Shown piece by piece: positions 34,072 through 43,694 of a stretch of 64,000 nt of DNA. The notes under the pieces were generated by a model. The model was not told where the DNA came from and did no database searches. It saw nothing but the letters and a program-made list of their open reading frames with translations. The position numbers were made by a program, and so were the translations under genes. The stretch spans positions 1 through 64,000 of the forward strand of contig MCFE01000437.1 of the NCBI GenBank assembly GCA_002104905.1. The letters are read 5' to 3'. Numbering within the stretch: position 1 is the stretch's first letter; each line of letters begins with the position of its first letter. This stretch comes from Basidiobolus meristosporus CBS 931.73. Its lineage: Eukaryota; Basidiobolomycota; Basidiobolomycetes; Basidiobolales; Basidiobolaceae.

Positions 34072-36259
34072 CTCCCCCTCAACTAAATAATTTCTTAATC
34101 CCAATTTCTCTCTAAGGATCTCAAACTGTGGCCTAGCTAGTGGTTTTGTCAATATGTCTGCCACCATATTGTCAGTTGGGCAGTAAACCAGCTCCACTAA
34201 GTATTTTCTACAGCTTCCCTCACAAAGTGATGCTGTATATCAATGTGCTTAGTTCTAGCATGATTAGTAGGATTTCTAGCTAATGAAATACAACTTTGAT
34301 TATCCTTGTAAATACATGTTGGTTCACCTGAATTAAAACCTAAGTCTTTGAATAATTTTTGTAGCCATAGAGCCTCCTTAGTTGCTTGGCATGCAGCCAT
34401 ATATTTGGCTTCAGTTGTAGATAGTGCCACAGGTAGTTGTTTCTTGCAATTCCAAGTAATAGCTGCACCAGCATAAAGAAATACATAGCCTGTGGTAGAG
34501 CGTCTGTCAATCAGATCCCTACCCCAATCTGAATCACTATAACCATCAAATTTTTGCCTATTAGCTGCTCCAGAGTATTCCAGTACCATATATATGGTAC
34601 CTTGTAGATATCTGAAAATCCGCTTAACTGCTGCAATTTGATCTGATCCATAATTCTGCATGAATTGACTGACTATTCCAACTGCTACTGCAATATCTGG
34701 ACGTGTAGACACCATCAACTACATTAGGCTACCAACCATTGATTGATAGGGAAAGTTTTGCTCCATATTTGAGCCGTTTATATCTATTACTGGCTGAGAT
34801 TTGCTTAATTTCAGGTTATTGTCCATAAGGGTTGCTGCAGGCTTGCAATTTTCCATTTTGAAGCATCTAAGAATGTCCCTGATGTACTTAGACTGATTCA
34901 GCACAATTTTCTGCGTAGGTATGTCAAATTTGACCTCAATTCCAAGAAAATAGCTCAATTTTCTAAGGTCTTTCATCTCTAACTTGCTGCAGAGATCTGA
35001 TTGTATCTGTTTAAGTGCCTCTTGATCACTTGTAGCTATAATTAGGTCGTCCACATAAAGAACTAGGATGATCACACACTTTTTCAGCTGTTTCACATAT
35101 ATACTGTGATCTGCAGTGCTACGAGAGAACCCAATTTCCTCTAGATATGTGTCAATCTTGTTATACCATGCTCTAGGTGCCTGCTTAAGCCCATACAACA
35201 ATTTTCTAAGTTTGCACACCTTATGGGGGCTTTTGGATCGGTAAAACCTTCTGGTTGCTCCATATATATAGTTTCTTGCAAATCCCCATTTAGAAAGGCT
35301 GTTTTGACGTCCATTTGGTGTAGATCTAGACTGTGTACAGCTGCCAGGGCTAGAACTGTCCTAATAGAGTTAAACTTGGCAACCAGAGCAAATGTTTCCT
35401 TAAAGTCTAGTCCCTGGATCTGGGAATAGCCTTTAGCTACCAATCTAGCCTTGTACTTATCAATGGCACCATTTGAGGTTATCTTGATCTTGTAGACCCG
35501 TCTACATCCTATTGGCTTTCTCCCATTTGGTAAATCTACCAGTTCCCACATTTTTGCCTTGATCAGTGATTGGTACTCCTCCTGCATAGCTTGTTGCCAC
35601 TTAGTAGCATCTGGACCTTGCATTGCCTGTTCCAGATTTTGAGGTTTGGCACATAAGGCAAGATAAGCTTCTTCATGATCATTGGATGTCTGCCACCAGG
35701 ATCCAGGGGCATTTCTTATTCTGGTAGATCTCCTAACTGGGATAATCTGTTCTGATCTGGAACTGGTAGAAGTATCTTCCATCTCTGGCTGGATTTGGTA
35801 CGTATCTTCTTCATTTGTGTTGATTGCATCATCAGGCAGCTGGCCAATGATTTCTGTGGCTTTCTGATCTGAATTCTCCTCAAATACAACAACCCTGCTC
35901 TTGATCAGCTTCTGAATTTTGCCATCATACACTCTATACCCAAGAAAGATCCCTTTTCTACTCTTTGGTTCCAACTTTGAGCACTTTTTGTCAGGGATGT
36001 GATAAAAAACATCACTGCCAAAGATCCTGAGGTGCTGGAGATCTGGTTTTTTGCCTGTATATGCTTCAAAGGGTGTAAAATCACGTAGTGATGTTGTTGG
36101 GCATCTGTACTTGATGTATACAGCGGTAGCAACAGATTCAGCCCAAAACTTGTAGTCCATTCCCTTATCATGTAGCATGGATCTTCCCATCTCTACTATT
36201 GTTCTATTTGCACATACTGCTACTCCATTTTGCTGTGGAGTATGAGGAACTGTAGTCTG
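34006..36259 (-). pseudogene. CopA1 integrase C-terminus, reverse transcriptase and RNase H
   Basis: In order: QTTVPHTPQQNGVAVCANRTIVEMGRSML (integrase end; the catalytic Glu of the usual NGVAERANR is Val), KRKGIFLGY-like KSRKGIFLGYRVYDGK, the chromodomain-less linker with RRSTRIRNAPGSWW, then RT: ARLVAKGYSQIQGLDFKETFALVAKF, LHQMDVKTAFLNGDL, VCKLRKLLYGLKQAPRAWYNKID, LYVDDLIIA (catalytic YVDD intact) and SYFLGIEV. RNase H: YSDSDWGRDLIDRRSTTGYVF and LSTTEAKYMAACQ. Lesions: one base missing from the G run at 35225-35229, TAG at about 34719-34721 and one base missing near 34197. Otherwise it reads through to 34006. Confidence 0.9.
34072..34085 (-). promoter_or_regulatory. CopA1 polypurine tract
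   Basis: The minus strand reads TAGTTGAGGGGGAG immediately before the 3' LTR. This is the position and composition of a plus-strand DNA primer. The same tract is present in CopA2 (29449-29462). It is also translated as LVEGE within pol. Confidence 0.85.
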
Positions 36260-37960
36260 TTAAAGTATACCAGTAGACAAGCAGTATTTTGCAAACTTCT
36301 TTGAGCAGTATTCTCCTCCATTGTCACTTTGTAGTACCTTCAATTTACACCCAGTTTGTGTTTCTGCCATGCTCTTGAAGTGCTTAAATGTCTCTAAAGC
36401 TTCATCCTTTGTTTTGAGGAAGTACACCCATGTATATCTTGTCTTGTCATCAATAAACGTCATAAAGTATCTCTTGGCTCCAAAGGACAGTGTTCTCATG
36501 GGGCCACATATGTCTGAGTGTACAATAGCCAATACCTTGGTGCTATTGATGTCTTCTGAGCTCTTGAAACATTGCCTAGCTTGTTTGCCATATGAACATC
36601 CCTTACAAACATTCAATTTGATTGGAACTGAGTATTTTAGGCCCAAAACAAGCTGATTTCTCACCAATTGGCTCATTTTCTGTTCCCCTATGTGTCCTAG
36701 CCTCCTATGCCACATCTCCCAGTTGGTTTCATCAGTTTCAGCAATGTTGACGTATTCAGGTACAATGATCTTGCATTGTAACTTGTATATATTGTGATCT
36801 CTGAATCCCGAAGTTAATTTTTGTCCATTTTCACTCAATATTGAGCAGCTCAGCTTAGTAAAAACAAATTTCAGTCCCTGAGTAGTTGCTTTACTGACTG
36901 AGAGTAGGTTCTTAGCTATTCCAGGTACATAGAGTACGTCAGTCAGTTTTGCTGTTGTTGCCCCTGAGTTATCACTCATGTTTAGTTGTATAGACCCACT
37001 GGCGGTAGCTTCCAATGCATAGTTATCTCCCAGATAAACCTTTCTTACGGGAATAGTCTTTAAGTTGCTGAACCAATCCTTTATACCACAAATATGCTGT
37101 GATGCTCCAGAGTCAATATACCATTCATTACTTTGGTTACTTGTACTCTCTTGTACAGTGACAAATAACTGTTCATCAGTAGTTATATGGTTTGCCTGCT
37201 CTAGTTTCTGTTTTTTGTCTGCCTGTTTCTTCTTGCATTCTCTTGCCCAGTGTCCTGGCTTCTTACAGTAGTTACAGCAGCCAGGTTTTCTTTGGTTTTG
37301 TTGCTTTCCCTTCTTTTCTGTATGCCTTTCTGAACTGAATAAAGCATTATCTTTAGTTTTCTTTGCTTGATCATTACGTCTGAGTTCTTCATGGAGAAGT
37401 CTTCCTTTGACATAGTCTAAAGTCAAGTTGTCTTCTCTGCTTTCAAAAGAAAGTATGAGTGGCTCATACTTGTCTGGTAGGCTGCAAAGCAGACAGAGTA
37501 TCTTTTCTTCATCATCTACACCAGCATTAATACTGTAAAGCTCTTCTGCAAGTGTCTCCATTCTGGTAATGAGTTGTAGCATGTCATCATCTGGCTTTGT
37601 TCTCATGTTGAAGAACTTTTGTTTCAAATAAAGCTTGCTTGATACTGACTTTGCTCTGAAGATCTTCTCTAAGGATTCCCATGCTGCTTTAGCAGTATTT
37701 AAGGCATGGACTTGTCCAATGAAGGAGTCTTGTACATTGATGCATATTGCATTGAAGGCCCTTCTCTCCTTCTCTTGAAACTTCTCCACATCTTCTGTTG
37801 TTCCTTTGGGCTCAACTTCCTTTCCTGTTACTATGTTCCAAAGCTTTCTTTCCTCAAGGTTGATCTGCATCTTGATTCTCCAAAGTCTGTAGCTCTTCCC
37901 ATCAAAACTCTCCTTTACAGGGAAGATGTTGGTATTGCTTTGTTTGCTGGTAGAAGTCAT
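36260..37960 (-). CDS. CopA1 gag - protease - integrase polyprotein (566 aa, ended by a premature stop)
   Basis: The start is MTSTSKQSNTNIFPVKESFDGKSYRLW at 37960, 36 bp inside the 5' LTR. Gag (UBN2-type capsid, residues 1-220) contains YLKQKFFNMR...LPDKYEPLILSF. A CCHC knuckle CNYCKKPGHWAREC spans residues 229-242. Protease has WYIDSGASQHIC with active Asp at 283. The block YVPGIAKNLLSVSKATT follows at 345-360. Integrase zinc ligands are H418, H423, C452 and C455 (MWHRRLGH...CKGCSYGK), and catalytic Asp residues are D483 (HSDICGP) and D546 (QSDNGGEY). TAA at 36260-36262 stops the frame just before the QTTVPHTPQQNG block, so a full polyprotein cannot be made from this copy. Confidence 0.92.
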   Translation of the reverse strand: MTSTSKQSNTNIFPVKESFDGKSYRLWRIKMQINLEERKLWNIVTGKEVEPKGTTEDVEKFQEKERRAFNAICINVQDSFIGQVHALNTAKAAWESLEKIFRAKSVSSKLYLKQKFFNMRTKPDDDMLQLITRMETLAEELYSINAGVDDEEKILCLLCSLPDKYEPLILSFESREDNLTLDYVKGRLLHEELRRNDQAKKTKDNALFSSERHTEKKGKQQNQRKPGCCNYCKKPGHWARECKKKQADKKQKLEQANHITTDEQLFVTVQESTSNQSNEWYIDSGASQHICGIKDWFSNLKTIPVRKVYLGDNYALEATASGSIQLNMSDNSGATTAKLTDVLYVPGIAKNLLSVSKATTQGLKFVFTKLSCSILSENGQKLTSGFRDHNIYKLQCKIIVPEYVNIAETDETNWEMWHRRLGHIGEQKMSQLVRNQLVLGLKYSVPIKLNVCKGCSYGKQARQCFKSSEDINSTKVLAIVHSDICGPMRTLSFGAKRYFMTFIDDKTRYTWVYFLKTKDEALETFKHFKSMAETQTGCKLKVLQSDNGGEYCSKKFAKYCLSTGIL

Positions 37961-37982
37961 CTTTAAAATAGATTAAGGCAAT

Positions 37983-37996
37983 CAGGGCTCATAACC
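37983..37996 (-). promoter_or_regulatory. CopA1 primer-binding site matching the tRNA-iMet anticodon arm
   Basis: Adjacent to the 5' LTR the minus strand reads GGTTATGAGCCCTG. Its complement, CAGGGCTCATAACC, equals 14 nt of the anticodon stem-loop of budding-yeast initiator tRNA-Met, from memory of that tRNA, and includes the CAT anticodon. Drosophila copia is known to prime from a tRNA-iMet half molecule cut in the anticodon loop. The same mechanism is inferred here. Confidence 0.8.
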
Positions 37997-38365
37997 TGTT
38001 GCAATTTAAGAAGTGATTTGGATATAAGGAACTTATCAAGAAATAGTGATAATAGTTGAACTGTTGTTTATTCATAAAGAAGCTCAGTATTTATACCTTT
38101 GTAGATGTAATACAGCTGCAACACTAAGTAGGGAGGGTTTCTCCATATTCAGGAGCATTCTGTTACAGTTTCAGGGTTAGTACATAATGTTTGGTAATAG
38201 TGCTTATTTGATCCTGACTATAGGGGAATAATCATAAGATCATATATCTGAAGAGAGTGGCAAAGTTAAGGCAGTAAATGAGTCCTACAGTGACTAAGAC
38301 TAGCCTAGAATTGTTAAGTAAATTTTTAGCTGCTGAATGATACCACATAGTCCAATATTTCAACA
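37997..38365 (-). repeat. CopA1 5' LTR (369 bp)
   Basis: It is TGTTG...CAACA, a 5-bp terminal inverted repeat. On minus, a TATAAATA box lies at 38088-38095 and AATAAA at 38067-38072, giving U3-R order and confirming minus transcription. It aligns end to end with 33703-34071. Confidence 0.92.
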
Positions 38366-38370
38366 GTTTC

Positions 38371-38968
38371 AAGCACTATCTGATATCAAGGGTAACATCA
38401 GCTAGTTGAGTGGGGCATTTGCTGGAAGTAGGGTATGACAAAGCACTCTGGGTAGAATCATCCACAATTTAGTAGAGGGGAGAGATGTATGACAGACTTA
38501 GCTCATACAGGAGAGGATTTTCAGAGATCAAGATGTATTACAGCTGATAGGAAGCCCAGAAATGGTGTGCTCAGCATGGAGCAAAAGCTCTACAACAGGA
38601 TTCTAATCATCTAAGAGTGAGGGTCAAACATATATTTAGATAGATAAGAAGATACTGCATATTAGCTAGTTAACACAGAGCAAAGTCATACATGAGAGAA
38701 AACAGCAACGTACGTAAAATAGTCAAAATACTTCTTAATGAGCAGTATACGCATACAAGAAGACCCTTGTGGCAAGAAATATGTGTGGAGCATTATTAAT
38801 ATTAAGTAAAGTAGGAAAAGCACTATTGTGAGGTAAATCAGATTGATTGAGTATAAACAGCAGTGATTATATCCTACCACCAGGACAAAGGTTAGAATTA
38901 AGGTGCTAGATTGATCTGGTGCAATCAATTGCTTGTCACTATGCGGCACTATCCAAGAAAACAAGTCT
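38371..38968 (+). mobile_element. Har3 (right part): DDE transposase 3' end and terminus
   Basis: Directly after the GTTTC duplication, the plus strand continues the transposase region FQALSDIKGNI, then a decayed GKALWVE, ERCMTDLAYTGEDF-like, RKPRNGVLSMEQKLYN, and an end near 38690. The noncoding tail finishes at ACTATCCAAGAAAACAAGTCT (38968), matching the Har terminus. Gypsy sequence begins at once after it. Together with 32656-33702 this is one element, dead from stops and truncation. Confidence 0.7.
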
Positions 38969-39030
38969 GATAAGCACCAATACAATATGTGGTTGGCCTT
39001 GGTTGATTTGGCAATTTGGGCATGTTTTCA

Positions 39031-40771
39031 CTAGCTTCTAATGTCATGTTCCATTCTGGGCCACCATGCTCTAGCTTTCACAAGGCTATAGGTTCCTTCG
39101 ATTCCAAGATGTCCATATCCATTGTGTAACTTATGTATTAAATCCAGGCAAAAAACATAAGGGTAATAGGCAATAGGGCTTCCATCAACAATTTGGTAGA
39201 GTGTCTCATCCTGTACTACAAAGTTGCTGGCTTCATCCCAGATTATCTTCTTGTTATCTTCATCCACCTCTGTTGGAGCAGCTTGGTCCTCCAAGTGCTT
39301 TAGTAACAAGCTAGTTCAATCTGATTCATGCACTAAGTAGAGTTGCTCAACTTGTACTAATCTTGATAAGGAGTTAGCAACTGTGCTGTTTTTTCCAGCG
39401 TAGTAGACAATCTCCAAATGAAATAGCTGAATGTGTTCACTGATTTTGTCATTCTTCTAGAGAGTACCTTCCAAGTAAAATATACTGGAGCAAGGCATGA
39501 TTAGTCTTCCCAGTGCATTTGACTCCTTCAATATAGCATATGCAAGTCTTCAAACAGTGTATATTAGCAAACATCTCCTTCTCATGCACTGGATAGTTGT
39601 GTTCTGCTGAGTTCAGTTTCTTGGATTCAAAGGCAATGGGGTTGACTTTTCCCTTGTGTTCTTGGCTCAACACTCTACCAATTGCATAATCTGAGGCATC
39701 TGTACACATAGTAAGCTCTTTTGTGAGGTAAGGTATTCTTAAGCTTGGTAGCTTAGCAAGTTCAATGTTGAGCATCTGGAAGGCAGTCTCACATGCTGTA
39801 TCCCACTTGTGGGTATTGTCTTTCTTGAGGGTATCAGTTAAAGGGGCGGCAATACTTGCAAAAGACTTGACAAATCTCCAGTAATAGGAAATCATTCCAA
39901 GGAATGATCTGAGCTCTGATATGCTATGGGGCTGTTTCAGATTTTTGATAACTTCATCCTTCTTAGGGTCTAAGGTTACTCCTGCGCTAGTCACTTTGTG
40001 TCCCAGATATTCAATGTATTCTTTGAAGAATTCACACTTGGATAGCTTGCCATAAAGCTTGTTCTCTCTTAGCTACTTCAAGACCTTTTCAATGTGCACC
40101 AAGTGATCCTCTTCCGTCTTGCTGTTTATCAATATATGATCTAGGTATATTATCACAAACTTGTCTAGGTACTCCTGGAAGACAGTCTGCATCAGTGTCA
40201 TGAATGATGCAGGGGTGTTGGTGAGGCCCAAACTTATGACTTAGTACTTGTGATGTCCATATCTGGTACTGAATGCTGTCTTATGGATGTCTTCTGGCTT
40301 CACCCAAATCTGGTTATATCCTGACATGAGGTCAATCTTGCTGAAAATAGTGGCTTCATTGAGCTGGTCCAAAAGCTTATCAATCCAAGGTATGGGGTAC
40401 TCATTCTTCACAGTAACTGAGTTGAGTGCTCTTCAGTCAAATCACATCCTAAGTGCTTCATCCTTCCTCTTCACAAAAAGCACTGGTGCTCCCCAAGGTG
40501 ACTTGCTGGGTCTAATATATCCTTGATCCAGTAACTGATCTATTTGTCTCTTCATCTCTTCCAAATTCAATGGACTCATTCTGTAGGGCTTCTTACTCAC
40601 TGAAGGGCTACCTCCTGTTTCAATGGCATGATCCACATCTCTGACTTGTGGTAGGCATACAAGCTCATCTGGAAATACGTCTGAATATTCCTTCAAAGAG
40701 TCTAGACCTTCTGGGGTTTCCGGAATGTCTCCCCCAAGACAAAGGATATCTTGCTCCTTGATCACAATCAA
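39031..40771 (-). pseudogene. Gyp1 pol: reverse transcriptase, RNase H, integrase zinc domain
   Basis: RT start is EYSDVFPDEL, then KKPYRMSPLNLEEMKRQIDQLLDQGYIRPSKSPWGAPVLFVKRKDEALRM. The catalytic box near 40130 reads YLDH in place of YLDD. RNase H: LGMISYYWRFVKSFASIAAPLT, ELTMCTDASDYAIGRVLSQ, KKLNSAEHNYPVHEKEMFA. Integrase H2C2 region: IHKLHNGYGHLGIEGTYSLVKARAWWPRMEHDI. Three frames are used and stops separate them. It is close to Gyp2 in sequence. Confidence 0.85.
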
Positions 40772-41224
40772 CCTATGGTGCTATGTTGTCTAAAAATATA
40801 TCTTAGGCAGTTTGCAAACTCCCTCTAGACCAGTCCAAACCTCACTGTGTTGTGAGTGGTGTTGTTTGTGCACCATTGAGAAAGCCATTTTGTTGGCATC
40901 CCTGAAGAAAAGTACCTGCATGAGGTATGTCTTTCCTCAGAATTTCATGAAGCTGCATATGGTGTGCACATGGTTGTCCCAGGAATCTAGCAGTCATTGC
41001 TAATGATGAAAAGTCCCTAAGTAAGGCATATTGAAAGAAGTTCTCCTAGTCAAAGGATCCCAGAAGATTGTTGGTTAGTCAACAACAAAAGATTTGTTAT
41101 TTGCCTCATTTGAGGGATGTTCAGAGAATCACTGACTGATTCAGTTTGTCTCAAGATGAGGTTGTGGTTATAGTGGCAGTCAGCTCTCTCAATAACCTCT
41201 GACTGATTTATTTGCTGCTACCAA

Positions 41225-41590
41225 TGTTACAAGTCTTGGTATAAGAGTTGTAGAGGAATAGGGAGTTTAGCTAGTATTGTATTCACTAAAACTTAAACTG
41301 ATTTTTATTGAGGTTCCAGCAGCTCCTTATGTACATTTTGCTAGATCAATTGCTGACTAATTGTATTTCCTTATTTAGGCTGTGGCTGATGACTCATTTG
41401 ATTGCACCATCAGCATCCAATAAGATCCTACTTAATACATCTATTTCTGTATGATAAGGATCTGCAGATTAATTTGCAGACTATGCTACTGATATGATAG
41501 ATAATGCTGATATACTGATAACCTAAGCATATACTAATTGATTTGACTAAAAGCTGTTCCAACTCAAACATTCAAGCAGCAGAACATAAC
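41225..41590 (-). repeat. Gyp1 5' LTR (366 bp)
   Basis: On plus it reads TGTTACAAGTCTTGG...AGCAGAACATAAC. It matches the solo LTR at 45141-45508 in reverse and the Gyp2 LTR. Inside it on minus follows TTGGTAGCAGC, the same sequence that follows the Gyp2 5' LTR and the presumed primer-binding site. Confidence 0.85.
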
Positions 41591-43190
41591 TCCAGCATAA
41601 AGAAATACATTCCCAGTGGTAAAGCATCTGTTGATCAGATCCTTACCCAAAACAAAATAACTTTAACCGTCAAATTTTTGCTTATTACCTGCTCCAGGAT
41701 ATTCCAATACCATATTCATAGCACCTTATAGATATTTGAAAATCTGCTTAGCTGCTGTAATTTGATCCAATCCATAATTCTGCATGAGCTGACAGACTAT
41801 TCCAACTGCTACTGCAATATCTGCACCTGTAGACACCATCAAGTACATTGCCTACTAACCATTGATTGATTTTTTGGTCCATATTTGTGCTGTGTTCACC
41901 CAAAACTGGCTGAGATTTTCTCAATTTCAGATTATTGTCCATAGTGGTAGCTGCAGGCTTACAACTTTCTTGTTTGAGGCACCTATCATTGACTATTCAC
42001 CTGATTCCTCTGTACACATATATAGTTTCTTGCAAATCCCCATTTAGAACGGCTGTCTTGACATCCACTTGGTGTAGATTTACACTGTATACAGCTGCCA
42101 GTACTAGAACTGTCTTAATGGAGTTAAACTTGGCAACTAGAGCAAATGCTTCATTTAAGTGTAGTCCCTGGATCTGAGAACAGTCTTTAGCCACCAATCT
42201 AGCCTTCTACTTATTGATGGTACAATTTGAGGTTACTTTGATCTTGTAAACCCATTTACATCCTATTGGCTTTCTCCCAACTGGTAAATCTACCAGTTTG
42301 CACATTTTTGCTTTGATCAGTAATTGGTACTCCTCCTACATGACTTGTTGCCACATAGTAGCATCTGGAATTTGCATTGCCTGTTCCAGACACTGAAGTT
42401 TGACACATAGGGCAAGATAAGCCTCTTGACAATCAGTAGATGTTTGTCACCAGAATCAAGGGCATTTCTTAGTGAGTAGATCTCCTGCAGACTGTGCTGC
42501 ATGACCTGGAATGGTACAATGGACCAAATCTACCATACTTCTTTGGCTTGCTGGGTTCTAACTCCTCTTAGAAATACACTGTTGTTTGCTTTGTATTGAT
42601 TCTCTATTGAACAATACACAAACTGGTTTGTGCCATTGAGCATCTCAGGTTAGTGTACAGAAATCCAGTCTTTGAGTAGTTGCATTACTCACATGGAGTA
42701 GGTTCTTAGCTATTCCCAGTGCATAGAGTGGGTCAGTCAGTTTTGTTGTTGTTGCCCCTGAAGAATCAGTCTTATTTAGCTATATAAACTCAATGGCAGT
42801 AGCATGCAGTGCAAAGTCATTTCCAATGTGATCTGTTCCAACTGGAATAGACTTCCAGTTGCTATGTCACTGCATTTCACCACAAAAATGCTTTGATGCT
42901 CCAAAGTCAGTATACTACTCTCTACTGCGGTTACTTGCACTCTGTTGTACAATTACAAATACCTGTCCATCTATTGTTATGTGGTTTGCCTACTCTAGTT
43001 TCCATTGTTTGGCTGCCTGTCTCTTCTTGTATTTTCTTGCCCAGTGTTGAGGCTTCTTACAGTAAATACAGCAACCAGATTTACTTTGGTCTGTTGCTTT
43101 CCCTTCTTTTCTGTGTGCCTCTAAGGATAAGTGGTAGAAATCAACCACTTCAGCTTCATGCTTGAAGTTTAGACCATTCAAATTGCATTG
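41591..43190 (-). pseudogene. CopA3: rearranged copia remnant with a Har terminus relic
   Basis: Starting at the left: RNase H region (GAG..SIKKYIPSG antisense of the AGAAITW block, 41591-41740), RT/linker (41870-42480, including MVAKDCSQIQGLHLNEAFALVAKFNSIKTVLVLAAVYSVNLHQVDVKTAVLNGDLQETIY on minus), then gag/protease sequence (42650-43160, including CCIYCKKPQHWARKYKK, the CCHC knuckle with its last Cys changed to Tyr). Between them, 42495-42531 reads GCTGCATGACCTGGAATGGTACAATGGACCAAATCT, a relic of a Har right end. The middle of the element is deleted. Confidence 0.7.
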
Positions 43191-43193
43191 CAA

Positions 43194-43694
43194 ACTTCAC
43201 ACACAAAAGCTACATATGTGTCAAGTTGGCATTGATAATCTGCTTTTGGATAAATCCGCCTATATTATCTGCATATGACTCTCCATATTTTTACTGTACT
43301 CTTGATAAAGAATTCAGAAAGCCACTTAAATAAATATATATGTAGTTCATGCAGTCCATGCACTTGTAGAGTTTCATATGCATATGAGCACTAATTAGAG
43401 CTTGCAAGAAATACTTTGTGTAGCAGATACTCTCTTATATCTTGCCAATTCTCTGAAATTTACTTCTATCTCAAATGGTACACTTAGCATGAAATGCCCC
43501 ATATATAACTTGATAACTAGTATTGGGACATTGTTGAGAAGCAAAAGCATTGCTCCCAAAGGAGAGCTTTGACTCCAACTAACACCCTTCATTTTAGGTA
43601 TATCTGGTAGTTGATTAATTTTGTAGTGTGGTAAATGGCTTAGTGCTTGCCAACTTTACTGAAATGGCACTCTAACTTCTGTGCATTCTCTCTC
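43194..43694 (-). pseudogene. Plv6: Tnp2 C-terminal-half fragment
   Basis: The minus strand carries a 65-codon frame GVSWSQSSPLGAMLLLLNNVPILVIKLYMGHFMLSVPFEIEVNFRELARYKRVSATQSISCKL (given here only as blocks: ICWSKSFPLGAMHLLF and KLYxGQFKLNEP equivalents). Flanking parts match PTKSTLEALGV (43290-43340) and the region after GHNGQYYC (43600-43690). It stops where the left terminus of Plv7 begins. Confidence 0.6.

Larger units (their letters stand above)
33703..38365 (-). mobile_element. CopA1: nearly intact Ty1/copia retrotransposon, TSD GTTTC
   Basis: 4663 bp. Two 369-bp LTRs (33703-34071 and 37997-38365) differ at about 11 positions by eye, roughly 97% identity. GTTTC flanks the element at 33698-33702 and 38366-38370. 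The order gag, protease, integrase, RT, RNase H identifies Pseudoviridae (copia). A primer-binding site and polypurine tract lie directly inside the LTRs. It interrupts the Har3 transposase gene cleanly. Coding lesions: two stop codons and two single-base deletions, plus an integrase catalytic substitution, so this copy is not autonomous. Confidence 0.95.
38969..41590 (-). mobile_element. Gyp1: Ty3/gypsy retrotransposon remnant
   Basis: The 5' LTR is at 41225-41590 and the interior runs leftward on minus: short untranslated and gag remnants (40980-41224, most of gag and protease deleted), RT and RNase H (40771-39449), integrase zinc domain (39309-39031). It is cut at 38968 by the Har3 terminus, so Har3 may have inserted here, but no matching flank survives. 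Order RT-RNase H-integrase is diagnostic of gypsy. Confidence 0.85.

Noticed and set aside
35223-35429. Plus-strand open frames inside CopA1, for example 35223-35429 and 36321-36656
   Set aside because: They are antisense shadows of the RT and integrase coding strand, also present in CopA2 at the matching positions because of shared codon content.
37983-37996. tRNA-iMet-like sequence as a possible tRNA gene
   Set aside because: Only the 14-nt anticodon arm is present, on the strand complementary to the retroelement RNA and next to the LTR. No acceptor, D or T arm follows.
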